From Sedimentisphaerales bacterium (GTDB lineage: Bacteria > Planctomycetota > Phycisphaerae > Sedimentisphaerales > SM23-30), in assembly GCA_030634605.1 (NCBI GenBank), contig DAOWAK010000042.1, positions 1 through 7,878 on the forward strand: a stretch of DNA of 7,878 nucleotides. Direction: 5' to 3'. The translations under genes were made by a program, and so were the position numbers. Numbering within the stretch: the stretch's first letter is position 1; each line of letters opens with the position of its first letter. The notes beneath the pieces are model-generated. The model did no database searches. It was not told where the DNA came from and saw only the letters and a program-made list of their open reading frames with translations. Shown here in pieces: positions 1-5,413 of this stretch.

Positions 1-124
1 CCTGCATCATCATGGGGGCGGTAACCATAAAAATGATGAGGAGCACCAGCATCACGTCCACGAATGGCGTGACATTGATATCCGACATCATCTTTTTATC
101 ATCGCGTCTACGGGTAAGTGTCAT
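1..124 (-). CDS. ExbD/TolR-family biopolymer transport protein, N-terminal fragment (cut by window edge)
   Basis: Reading leftwards from an ATG at 124-122 gives 41 residues: a basic N-terminus (TRRRDDKK), then SDINVTPFVDVMLVLLIIFM and VTAPMMMQ, and the frame runs off the window. This is the signature start of ExbD/TolR proteins: a short basic cytoplasmic tail followed by one transmembrane helix. Asp23 in the TPFVD motif is the conserved membrane aspartate of the proton channel formed with ExbB/TolQ, which energises outer-membrane transport or the Tol-Pal system. The start is uncertain. No Shine-Dalgarno sequence precedes the ATG, and the frame stays open upstream to a stop near 187, with a TTG at 145 as an alternative. 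The usual partner exbB/tolQ normally lies immediately upstream of exbD, but here that space holds rnfG on the other strand. The family assignment is strong; which system it serves cannot be told from 41 residues. Confidence 0.86.
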   Translation of the reverse strand, partial: MTLTRRRDDKKMMSDINVTPFVDVMLVLLIIFMVTAPMMMQ

Positions 125-168
125 GGGAGAAACGTTGTCTGGCAATCGCTTGGGTTTCGAACTCGGAA

Positions 169-900
169 ATGTTCCAGGCCCAAGCGGCCGGGTTTAAGGG
201 TTCTGGTTCTATTTCTGCTTTTGCCCAGTACGATTCTATTGTAAACACTTTTCAAAAAGATTTCGACCAGTTTAAACAATCCATCGAACAGGAACACCGG
301 CAGTTTTTAAACACAAACGACTCTGTTTTTGCTAAATTTTTGAAAGATTCGTGGTTGGTGCTGTTGGCGGCGCTGGTTTTTGGGCTGGGTTGTTCGGGTA
401 TTCACGGCCAATTGAAGCCTCGGATTGAGCAGAATGCCCGGGATAAAATCGCCAGGGAATTAAGGGTGCTTTTCGGTGAGGAGACCACGGTTGATGAGGT
501 AATCGATCCTGCTGATCCGGATGGCAAGCGGGTGCTTTATTATAAGGCCAGCCAAAACGATGAAACCATCGGTTACGCTCTGCAAGCTAATGGTGGTGGG
601 TTTGCGGACAAAATCATTTTGCTGGTTGCGGTTGACGCTGAGTTTGAGAACCTTAAGGGGATTGCGGTTTTGAAGAGCAATGAAACGCCTGGGTTCGGGG
701 ATAAAATCAAGAATGCTAAATTCAAGGATCAGTTTGGCAATTGTCCGATGGGTCAGAAGTTGATAGTGACAAAAAGAGGCGACCGCGGCGTGGTGGATTA
801 CAGAATCGTTTCGATTACGGGCGCGACGATCAGTTCCCAGGCGGTGGTTGATATCGTTAACGGCGGGGCGGAGCGTCTGAAGGAAATAGTAAAACAATAG
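169..900 (+). CDS. rnfG: RnfG, FMN-binding subunit of the Rnf electron-transport complex
   Basis: Membrane-anchored flavoprotein of the Rnf (ferredoxin:NAD+ oxidoreductase) ion pump. From the ATG at 169 it is 243 residues. A single transmembrane helix (about residues 61-80, DSWLVLLAALVFGLGCSGIH) is followed by the family's LKPRIEQN segment and an extracytoplasmic FMN-binding domain. Near the C-terminus is SITGATISS; by family knowledge the last Thr of TGAT (Thr220 here) carries FMN through a phosphoester bond attached by ApbE, which is not in the window. PGFGDKI is another conserved stretch. About 55-60 residues precede the core, whereas typical RnfG proteins begin only a few residues before the helix. 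The start is unresolved: neither ATG 169 nor GTG 118 (which would overlap the divergent exbD-like gene) has a clear ribosome binding site. rnfE follows, but only after two inserted small genes; rnfD is not upstream. Confidence 0.93.
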   Translation: MFQAQAAGFKGSGSISAFAQYDSIVNTFQKDFDQFKQSIEQEHRQFLNTNDSVFAKFLKDSWLVLLAALVFGLGCSGIHGQLKPRIEQNARDKIARELRVLFGEETTVDEVIDPADPDGKRVLYYKASQNDETIGYALQANGGGFADKIILLVAVDAEFENLKGIAVLKSNETPGFGDKIKNAKFKDQFGNCPMGQKLIVTKRGDRGVVDYRIVSITGATISSQAVVDIVNGGAERLKEIVKQ

Positions 901-910
901 GGGTATGTAT

Positions 911-1342
911 ATGCATAATGGTAAAACGGAACTGAACAAAGCGATGATTCGTAGAAGGGCTGACGCACTTTGTTTACGCCGGCAAAAACATTGGCGAGGG
1001 GCAATGTATCTTATGGGTTATGCATTAGAATGTAAGCTTAAGGTTCGTTTGATGGAAAGATATAACGTAGATAACTTAAAACAACTTGACGCAAAGTTGC
1101 AGCCAAAACAGAAAAAGCCAATCGATACGAAGACGCATAATATTGAATATTTATTTTCCTTTACCGGAGCTCGAAGTCGGCTTGCCGGGGTCCAGGGCGA
1201 CCAAAACCTGAAGGATTACTTTTTGTGTCAAAGTTGGCGAGCAGAATGGCGGTATCATCCCGGGCAAGGCCAGGAAAGAGAATGTGAGCAGTTTTTCGAG
1301 GCGGTGGAACGTTTTTTGCAATTTATTCATAACAATGTTTAG
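911..1342 (+). CDS. HEPN-like domain protein inserted in the rnf cluster
   Basis: 143 residues from ATG 911. This start is preferred over ATG 905, two codons earlier, because the purine run AGGGG at 899-903 sits 7 bases before 911 but only 1 base before 905. The segment GAMYLMGYALECKLKVRLMERYNV matches the first helical half of HEPN proteins of the 'YALE-alkaline' type, and the C-terminal half (WRAEWRYHPG, then FFEAVERFLQFI) resembles the second helical pair. R110 and H116 form an R-x5-H arrangement compatible with the R-x(4-6)-H motif of HEPN ribonucleases. Many members of this subgroup have only W...RY at this place, so nuclease activity is not established. The gene starts 10 bases after rnfG and is followed 12 bases later by an equally small gene, so the three are probably co-transcribed. 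By eye its composition is more AT-rich than the rnf genes, consistent with acquisition. HEPN proteins are often toxins of two-gene modules; that role here is inference. Confidence 0.7.
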   Translation: MHNGKTELNKAMIRRRADALCLRRQKHWRGAMYLMGYALECKLKVRLMERYNVDNLKQLDAKLQPKQKKPIDTKTHNIEYLFSFTGARSRLAGVQGDQNLKDYFLCQSWRAEWRYHPGQGQERECEQFFEAVERFLQFIHNNV

Positions 1343-1353
1343 AGGAGCAAGGC

Positions 1354-1611
1354 ATGAAAACCAAAGATTCATTGCTGGGCAAGATAAAAGAAATATTGTC
1401 ACCGGAATTTGAAGATGGCATGGTGGATGTCAGTCTAAGCGGGATTCGAGATAATATTCATGTTGTGGTGATGTCCCGGCGTTTTGACGATAAGCTGGAA
1501 AAGGAAAAGCAAGAAATGCTTTGGAGTATAATTGATCGAAGTAATTTGACCGACGAGGAGAAACTCCGTATTTCTTTGATGGTACCTTTGAGTCCGGATG
1601 AAGTGAAATAA
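1354..1611 (+). CDS. 85-residue protein, possibly BolA/KH-like, partner of the HEPN-like protein
   Basis: A small soluble acidic/basic protein with a strong ribosome binding site: AGGAG within TAGAGGAGCAAGGC, about 7 bases before the ATG. It has no membrane segment or cysteine. The order is an N-terminal helix (LLGKIKEILSPEF), a strand region (GMVDVSLSGIRDNIHVVVMSRRFDD), a charged helix (LEKEKQEMLWSIIDRS), then LTDEEKLRISLMVPLSPDEV. This layout, 'HxVVVxSxxFxxK...R/K...LW..I......I.L.L.TPxE', resembles BolA-family alpha/beta proteins (class II KH-like fold). The resemblance is by eye, the invariant BolA histidines are not clear, and the call is tentative. It begins 12 bases after the HEPN-like gene and ends 25 bases before rnfE. 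Tight pairing with a HEPN gene suggests an antitoxin or accessory partner, but this is inference. The gene is likely real because of its clean ribosome binding site and packing. Confidence 0.6.
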   Translation: MKTKDSLLGKIKEILSPEFEDGMVDVSLSGIRDNIHVVVMSRRFDDKLEKEKQEMLWSIIDRSNLTDEEKLRISLMVPLSPDEVK

Positions 1612-1636
1612 AAAAAGCAAAAGGAAGCGTCCGCAA

Positions 1637-2269
1637 ATGGATGAAACAGGAAGCCTTGAAATCAAACCATTAGAACGGTCGGAGTCGTTGGGGCATTTTG
1701 TGCGTGGGCTGTGGGAAGAAAACGCGATCTTTCGACAGATGCTGGGTATGTGCCCGGTGCTGGCGGTGACGGGTCAATTGCAGCCGGCGCTGACGATGGG
1801 GGCGGCGACAACCTTTGTGTTGCTGTGTTCGGCATTTGTGGTTGCGTTGATGCGTAATCTGCTGGTGGGGCATTTGCGGATTTTGATGTTTACGTTGACG
1901 ATAGCTACTTTTGTAACCATCGCGGATTTGCTGTTGCAGGCTTATCTGCCGGAGATGTCTGAGAAGCTGGGGCCTTATGTGCCGTTGATTATCGTGAACT
2001 GTCTGATTATCGGCAGGGCGGAAGCGTGTTCCAGTCGCAAAGGGATTGTTACCAGCCTGGCGGACGCGTTGGGGATGGGGATCGGGTTTACGTTTGGATT
2101 GTGTGTACTGGCGGCGATTCGGGAGCTGTTGGCGGACGGGGCATTGTTCGGATTCGCTGTGCTGCCGGCGGGTTTTGAAAACTGGAATGTGATGAAGCTG
2201 CCGGCGGGGGCGTTCATTACGCTGGGTATTTTGCTGGGATTGACGAATCACTTTTTTAAGAAGAAATAA
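1637..2269 (+). CDS. rnfE: RnfE, membrane subunit of the Rnf complex
   Basis: 210 residues, the usual length for RnfE/NqrD-type proteins. After a polar N-terminus (about 25 residues) come roughly six hydrophobic segments. Family motifs seen are ENAIFRQMLGMCPVLAVT (residues 29-45), YVPLIIVNCLIIGRAEAC (114-131) and ALGMGIGFTFGLCVLAAIREL. Cys39 in MCP and Cys122 in VNC correspond to the conserved cysteines that, with the matching pair in RnfA, hold an intramembrane iron or iron-sulfur centre that passes electrons across the membrane (family knowledge). AAGGAAG at about 1620-1626 serves as ribosome binding site, about 10 bases before the ATG. It follows the 85-residue gene by 25 bases and is probably translated from the same transcript as rnfG. 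The normal direct junction with rnfA is broken by a 313-base gap full of repeats. Confidence 0.96.
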   Translation: MDETGSLEIKPLERSESLGHFVRGLWEENAIFRQMLGMCPVLAVTGQLQPALTMGAATTFVLLCSAFVVALMRNLLVGHLRILMFTLTIATFVTIADLLLQAYLPEMSEKLGPYVPLIIVNCLIIGRAEACSSRKGIVTSLADALGMGIGFTFGLCVLAAIRELLADGALFGFAVLPAGFENWNVMKLPAGAFITLGILLGLTNHFFKKK

Positions 2270-2582
2270 GAGGGCCACAGAGGGCACAGAGAAAGAAAAG
2301 AAATATTTTAGACAGGATAACAGGATTTACAAGATTTTAATTTAAGAAATTTTACCACTAAGACTCTAAGACACAAAGAAGATAGGAAATTAAGAATTTA
2401 GACACGGATTAACACTGATTTTTAGGATAAATATAAAATAATACAGATAGTAAACCACGGATTGCACGTATTTTAGAAGGCACAAAAAACACAAAAAATT
2501 TTTACCATGAAGATCATGAAGGGCATGAAGAAATTCAGGTTTTCAGGAAAAAACGATAACTACTAAGGTTCAGTAATACATT
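2270..2582. repeat. Repeat-filled gap between rnfE and rnfA
   Basis: This 313-base gap holds no convincing gene. It is a head-to-tail series of different short elements, each two or three imperfect copies of a 7-10-base word. Positions are: CACAGAG type 2275-2292; ACAGGAT type 2311-2338 (copies at 2312, 2320 and 2329); CTAAGA type 2354-2380 (copies every 8 bases); CACGGATT/CACTGATT 2401-2420 (10 bases apart); a degenerate CCACGGATT 2454-2475; CACAAAA 2479-2498; CATGAAG 2504-2530 (three copies exactly 9 bases apart). Such elements are familiar from intergenic DNA of planctomycetes and other environmental bacteria; their function is unknown. The gap is also AT-rich enough that promoter-like words are expected by chance, so no promoter is called. 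Confidence 0.85.
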
Positions 2583-3170
2583 ATGGAAACTGTCAGTCAT
2601 TTAATATTGGTGTTTATTTCGATAGCTTTGGTTAATAACCTGGTGTTGACCAAGTTTTTGGGGATTTGTCCTTACCTGGGAGTTTCGCGCCGGGTGGATA
2701 TGGCGTTCGGGATGGGGTGCGCGGTGACGTTTGTTATTACCATCAGTGGGACGGTTACCTGGATTATTAACAACCTGGTTTTGCAGTCGATCGGGATGGA
2801 ATATCTGAAATACATTGCATTTATTATGGTGATCGCCAGCATGGTGCAGTTGGTGGAGATGTATGTGAAGAAGTTTTTTTCGTCGCTGTATGATAGTTTC
2901 GGGATTTTCCTGCCGTTGATTACTACCAACTGTGCGATTCTGGGGACGTGTTTGTTTATCGATCTGTGGGGGTATAATTTTCTGGAGGCGCTGGTGGCTA
3001 GTTTTGGGGGCGGGCTGGGCTTTACGCTGGTGATTTGCATGATGGGCGGCATCCGGGAGAATCTGGAATGGGCGGACATTCCCAAGGCGCTCAAGGGAGC
3101 GGGGATTACTCTAATAACGGCAGGGATAATGACGCTGGCGTTTATGGGATTTTCGGGGATGATTAAGTGA
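2583..3170 (+). CDS. rnfA: RnfA, membrane subunit of the Rnf complex
   Basis: 195 residues, matching the family's typical 190-200. It is almost entirely hydrophobic with about six membrane helices. Motifs are LVNNLVLTKFLGICPYLGVSRR in two parts (residues 17-37), YDSFGIFLPLITTNCAILG (103-121) and LGFTLVICMMGGIRENLE. Cys29 (GICP) and Cys117 (TTNC) are the conserved cysteines that pair with those of RnfE to bind the intramembrane iron/iron-sulfur centre (family knowledge). RnfA and RnfE are inverted-topology relatives, as are NqrE and NqrD. No good ribosome binding site is visible: the nearest AAGG is at about 2564-2567, 15-16 bases before the ATG. The start is nonetheless clear from family length. 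The long repeat-filled leader suggests that rnfA-rnfB may be transcribed or regulated separately from rnfG-rnfE. Confidence 0.96.
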   Translation: METVSHLILVFISIALVNNLVLTKFLGICPYLGVSRRVDMAFGMGCAVTFVITISGTVTWIINNLVLQSIGMEYLKYIAFIMVIASMVQLVEMYVKKFFSSLYDSFGIFLPLITTNCAILGTCLFIDLWGYNFLEALVASFGGGLGFTLVICMMGGIRENLEWADIPKALKGAGITLITAGIMTLAFMGFSGMIK

Positions 3171-3180
3171 TAAGGATTTT

Positions 3181-3230
3181 AGCCACAAAAAACACAAATT
3201 AAAATAATGACGAATAACGAATAACTCAGC
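3181..3230. repeat. Short periodic repeats in the rnfA-rnfB gap
   Basis: Two small elements follow rnfA. CACAAAA/CACAAAT occurs at 3184 and 3193 (9-base period), and ACGAATA occurs twice directly in tandem at 3210-3216 and 3217-3223 (7-base period). They are the same style of element as those in the rnfE-rnfA gap but of different families. Confidence 0.75.
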
Positions 3231-3249
3231 TACAAAGACAATGATAAAA

Positions 3250-3290
3250 TACTGGATGCCCGATCGAGTCGGGCATGACAAGTCGTGTCA
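3250..3290. repeat. Two adjacent hairpins upstream of rnfB
   Basis: TGCCCGA (3257-3263) and TCGGGCA (3269-3275) form a perfect 7-bp stem around the loop TCGAG. It is followed immediately by a second stem, TGACA (3276-3280) with TGTCA (3286-3290), around AGTCG. The first is flanked by ACTGGA and TGACA, giving the overall form of a dispersed palindromic element also seen in other bacterial genomes (for example, similar palindromes in Rickettsia). No T-run follows, so this is not a standard intrinsic terminator. It sits 38 bases before rnfB and would lie in the rnfB leader. Confidence 0.75.
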
Positions 3291-3327
3291 GTTGGTTTGT
3301 GAGTTGTTTTGAAAACGAGTGGAATAA

Positions 3328-4221
3328 ATGATGGTGTTAAATTTGTTAGCGGCGATCAGTATCAGCAATGTAGCGGGAGCGGGGGTGACGCTTCTCGTGA
3401 TTGGTCTGGTTTTTGTTTTGATTCTGTCGATTGCGTATGCCAAGCTGCGGGTTGAGCAGGATCCGACGGTGGAAGCTGTTCTGGCTGCTTTGCCGGGTGC
3501 TAACTGCGGCGGTTGCGGGTTGGCGGGGTGCGGTGCTTACGCCGAAGTGGTGGTGGCGGATCATGGGCTGATGGGTAAGTGCGGGCCGGGCGGGGATACG
3601 CTGGTTCGAGAAATTGCGGCATTATTAGGGATTGAAGCGGCGGCGTCGGCTCCGGTTCGGGCGGTGGTGCACTGCGGGGCGAAAAGGGCGGATCTGATTA
3701 ATTCCACCCGTTACGGCGGGGCGGCAACCTGCGGCGAAGGGCAAATGGTGGCGGGGGTGATGGGGTGTCCTTACGGCTGCATGGGGTTCGGCGATTGTGC
3801 GGCGGTGTGTGAGTTTGACGCGATTGATATGGTTGACGGGCTGGCGACGGTCAATTATGATAAATGTGTGGGTTGCGGGGCGTGTGTGCAGGCGTGTCCG
3901 CGAGGGTTGATTACGCTGGAGAAATTTTCTGAAGATCCGCTGCTGATAATTACCTGTTCCAGTCGGGATAAGGTTAAGGAAGTTCGCGGCTATTGCAAGG
4001 TGGGTTGCGTGGGTTGCGGGCTGTGTGCGAAGCTGGACCCTAATCATTTTCAGATGGAGCAGTCTCTGGCGGTTATCGATTACGAGAAATACGGGCGGAG
4101 CGAGGAATTTGACAAAGCGGTTGAAAAATGTCCGCGGGCTTGTATGTTGTTCGTTGGTAAGAAAGCCCCGGCAGAAACCAACGCCGCCGCCGCGGTTGAA
4201 GAATATACCGATCACAGATGA
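3328..4221 (+). CDS. rnfB: RnfB, iron-sulfur ferredoxin-like subunit of the Rnf complex
   Basis: 297 residues. An N-terminal membrane anchor (about residues 15-38) is followed by the Fe-S domain ANCGGCGLAGCGAYAE, with Cys60, 63, 68 and 85 for one [4Fe-4S] cluster. Further clusters come from Cys135/147/151/157/161, the ferredoxin motif C180-x2-C183-x2-C186-x3-C190, and a later set Cys223/227/230/233 with Cys268 and Cys272. RnfB is the electron entry point, taking electrons from reduced ferredoxin on the cytoplasmic side (family knowledge). The C-terminus ends in an Ala/Glu-rich tail (ETNAAAAVEEY) that probably is unstructured. Starts at 3328 or 3331 are both ATG; GAGTGGA at 3318-3324 is a weak ribosome binding site. 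This is the last rnf gene, as in the usual rnfCDGEAB order. The G-rich coding strand matches rnfE and rnfA. Confidence 0.97.
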   Translation: MMVLNLLAAISISNVAGAGVTLLVIGLVFVLILSIAYAKLRVEQDPTVEAVLAALPGANCGGCGLAGCGAYAEVVVADHGLMGKCGPGGDTLVREIAALLGIEAAASAPVRAVVHCGAKRADLINSTRYGGAATCGEGQMVAGVMGCPYGCMGFGDCAAVCEFDAIDMVDGLATVNYDKCVGCGACVQACPRGLITLEKFSEDPLLIITCSSRDKVKEVRGYCKVGCVGCGLCAKLDPNHFQMEQSLAVIDYEKYGRSEEFDKAVEKCPRACMLFVGKKAPAETNAAAAVEEYTDHR

Positions 4222-4254
4222 AAATGCCACGTTGCTCAATTTGTAAATCTAAGC

Positions 4255-4351
4255 TTGTCCTCGACCTGGTCGGGGATCTGACAGCCCTTTGAGCTAGCCC
4301 CCACGCCAGTGGGCTGCCAGGCACTATGATACCCATTGGGTATAGCTACCC
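4255..4351. repeat. Cluster of palindromes downstream of rnfB
   Basis: Three palindromic pieces lie in a row. (a) TCCTCGA (4258-4264) pairs with TCGGGGA (4270-4276), one G-T wobble, loop CCTGG; read on the minus strand it resembles the hairpin before rnfB, including a GACAAG-like flank. (b) AGCCC...AC (4296-4304) pairs with GT-GGGCT (4309-4315) around GCCA, with a two-base bulge. (c) ATACCC (4329-4334) pairs with GGGTAT (4338-4343), but GGGTA can instead pair with TACCC (4347-4351), so two hairpins compete for the same bases. Hairpin (a) starts 37 bases after rnfB and may end or stabilise the rnf transcript, though no T-run follows. Confidence 0.65.
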
Positions 4352-4361
4352 GATATTAAAG

Positions 4362-4401
4362 TAAAAAACCGGCCGGATATGCTGTATATTCGTATCCGGC
4401 C
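4362..4401 (-). terminator. Intrinsic terminator for the FN3 gene (minus strand)
   Basis: GGCCGGATA (4371-4379) and TATCCGGCC (4393-4401) form a perfect 9-bp stem with a 13-base loop. On the minus strand the stem is followed by GG and then TTTTTT (AAAAAA at 4363-4368 on the plus strand), the classic layout of a Rho-independent terminator. It lies 34 bases past the stop of the FN3 gene at 4435-5043. On the plus strand only a weak T-rich stretch follows, so any bidirectional role for rnfB is less certain. Confidence 0.85.
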
Positions 4402-4434
4402 TGTTATGTAATCTGACATTTCGTTTGTTATTGG

Positions 4435-5043
4435 CTAGAGGACAACCATTTCGGTATTGGATGGTTCGCCTTCACCGGCCTTGTTGATAGCAATGATGCG
4501 ATATTCCAGTTCCTTACCGCGCGGCTGTTCGACCAGGGTCGCTTCGGTGGTTACGGCCGTTTGCACCTCCAGCCAGGGCCCTTCCGGTCGTTCGCGACGC
4601 ATGACTTTATAGGCACTGAGTTTGCCGCCGTCGGCGGGCGCCTTCCATTCCAGCCCGATCCAGCCTTCGCCCTGGTTGACGACCTTTAACGATAGGGTCT
4701 GACCGGGCGGGGCCAGCGGAGTCGGATCCTTGCGGCCGCTCCAGCCGAGCAGCTTGAGCTTGTCGTCATCATAGTCAACGGTGTTTTCCGCATAGCGCAG
4801 GTCTTTTTTCATAGCTGCTGCCAGGTCTTCCAGCGCCGTGAGCTTACTGCCCGTCGCCGCTTCCGCCGCTGCTGTTGCCGCAACCGCGGCATTTTTGGCG
4901 TCGGTATAGGCGGTCATCAAGGCGGTCACGTCCAACGTGGCGACCGGCGGTGCCGGATAGATAGCGATATTATCATCGAATCCGCTAACCATCGTCTGGG
5001 CCAGTCCGGCTATCTGGGCCTCTTGTTTCGGAAAAGTTGCCAT
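4435..5043 (-). CDS. Fibronectin type III domain protein, copy 1
   Basis: 202 residues, no signal peptide or membrane segment. The N-terminal half (about 1-88) is helical and begins ATFPKQEAQIAGLAQTMVSG, followed by an Ala-rich helix (AYTDAKNAAVAATAAAEAA) and KKDLRYAENTVDYDDDKLKLLGW. The C-terminal part (about 110-200) is a typical FN3 domain: GWIGLEWKAPADGGKLSAYKV, LEYRIIAINKAGEGEPSN. FN3 domains bind proteins or other ligands; the role of this family is not known to me. The start is well supported: AGGGAG lies 9 bases before the ATG. A promoter is visible just upstream and an intrinsic terminator downstream, so this is a single-gene unit. A diverged paralogue lies 371 bases upstream on the same strand. 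I recognise the architecture as recurring, often in several copies, in planctomycete-like genomes, but this is from memory rather than from a search. Confidence 0.87.
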   Translation of the reverse strand: MATFPKQEAQIAGLAQTMVSGFDDNIAIYPAPPVATLDVTALMTAYTDAKNAAVAATAAAEAATGSKLTALEDLAAAMKKDLRYAENTVDYDDDKLKLLGWSGRKDPTPLAPPGQTLSLKVVNQGEGWIGLEWKAPADGGKLSAYKVMRRERPEGPWLEVQTAVTTEATLVEQPRGKELEYRIIAINKAGEGEPSNTEMVVL

Positions 5044-5051
5044 AATTTGTG

Positions 5052-5058
5052 TCTCCCT
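5052..5058 (-). promoter_or_regulatory. Ribosome binding site of FN3 copy 1
   Basis: On the minus strand AGGGAGA precedes the ATG at 5043 by about 8-9 bases, which fixes the start of the FN3 copy 1 gene. Confidence 0.75.
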
Positions 5059-5070
5059 AAAAAGTTCAAT

Positions 5071-5100
5071 ATTATATCCGGCCTGCTCTACGTGACAGGC
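5071..5100 (-). promoter_or_regulatory. Candidate promoter and inverted repeat for FN3 copy 1
   Basis: On the minus strand CTGTCA (5098-5093, four of six matches to TTGACA) is followed after 16 bases by a perfect TATAAT (5076-5071). A start about 20 bases before the ribosome binding site fits. GCCTG (5081-5085) and CAGGC (5096-5100) form an inverted repeat across the spacer and the -35 box, a place where a repressor could bind. The promoter call is moderate; the operator idea is inference. Confidence 0.55.
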
Positions 5101-5129
5101 TGTTCTTTTATCATTTGCTAAAATATTTT

Positions 5130-5297
5130 TGCCACAGAGGTCACAGAGAACTCAGAGAATTTCAACCACAGATTTCACTGATTACACTGATTTTAAGAAC
5201 TTTAACAACCTCAAAAAATGGCAAAAGTCGAGCTAAAGCACCAAGATACTAAGTTAATATTTTTTTACCACAGAGGTCACGGAGAATTCAGAGGATA
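5130..5297. repeat. Periodic repeats between the two FN3 genes
   Basis: The 370-base gap 5044-5413 has no gene other than control elements. It holds, in order: CACAGAG type at 5133, 5142 and 5151 (9-base period); CACAGATTT/CACTGATTA/CACTGATTT at 5167, 5176 and 5185 (9-base period); CCAAG/CTAAG at 5241 and 5249 (8-base period); and a second CACAGAG-type element at 5269, 5278 and 5287 (9-base period). The two CACAGAG-type elements, 136 bases apart, share the same order of units and the same TTT...CCACAGAGGTCAC start. Confidence 0.85.
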
Positions 5298-5332
5298 GTA
5301 ATAACTTAAATGCTAAACAAATTCAAAATCCT

Positions 5333-5392
5333 AATCTGTGTTCATCTGCCCGCTGCGACAAGCGAAGCGCGGCGAGCGTTTATCTGCGGTTT
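5333..5392. repeat. Periodic repeat split by a GC-rich palindrome
   Basis: AATCTGTGTTCATCTG (5333-5348) and CGTTTATCTGCGGTTT (5377-5392) look like two parts of one ATCTG-type periodic element. Between them lies a 28-base GC-rich piece whose arms CGCTGCG (5351-5357) and CGCGGCG (5368-5374) pair with one G-T wobble around a 10-base loop. Removing the piece restores regular spacing of the ATCTG words, so it looks like a small insertion. Confidence 0.65.
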
Positions 5393-5413
5393 AAATGCTC
5401 AGGTTGCGTTGTG

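Noticed and set aside
12..197. 61-codon plus-strand frame over the window start
   Set aside because: It is antisense to the ExbD/TolR N-terminus, whose conserved TPFVDV helix decides the coding strand.
1670..2287. 205-codon open frame on the minus strand opposite rnfE
   Set aside because: It is the shadow of rnfE in a G-rich coding strand; the product is a Gln/Arg/His-rich sequence with no domain-like pattern, while the plus frame has clear RnfE motifs.
2275..2530. Possible CRISPR array from the tandem repeats
   Set aside because: The words are 7-10 bases, directly adjacent, and of several different families; there are no 25-40-base repeats separated by unique spacers.
3625..4239. 204-codon open frame on the minus strand opposite rnfB
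   Set aside because: Low-complexity Arg/His/Thr-rich translation caused by the codon bias of rnfB; no ribosome binding site and no recognisable domain.
4258..4320. tRNA or other structured RNA gene after rnfB
   Set aside because: Hairpins are present, but there is no acceptor stem closing the region, no T-loop (GGTTCRA-type) and no anticodon arm arrangement.
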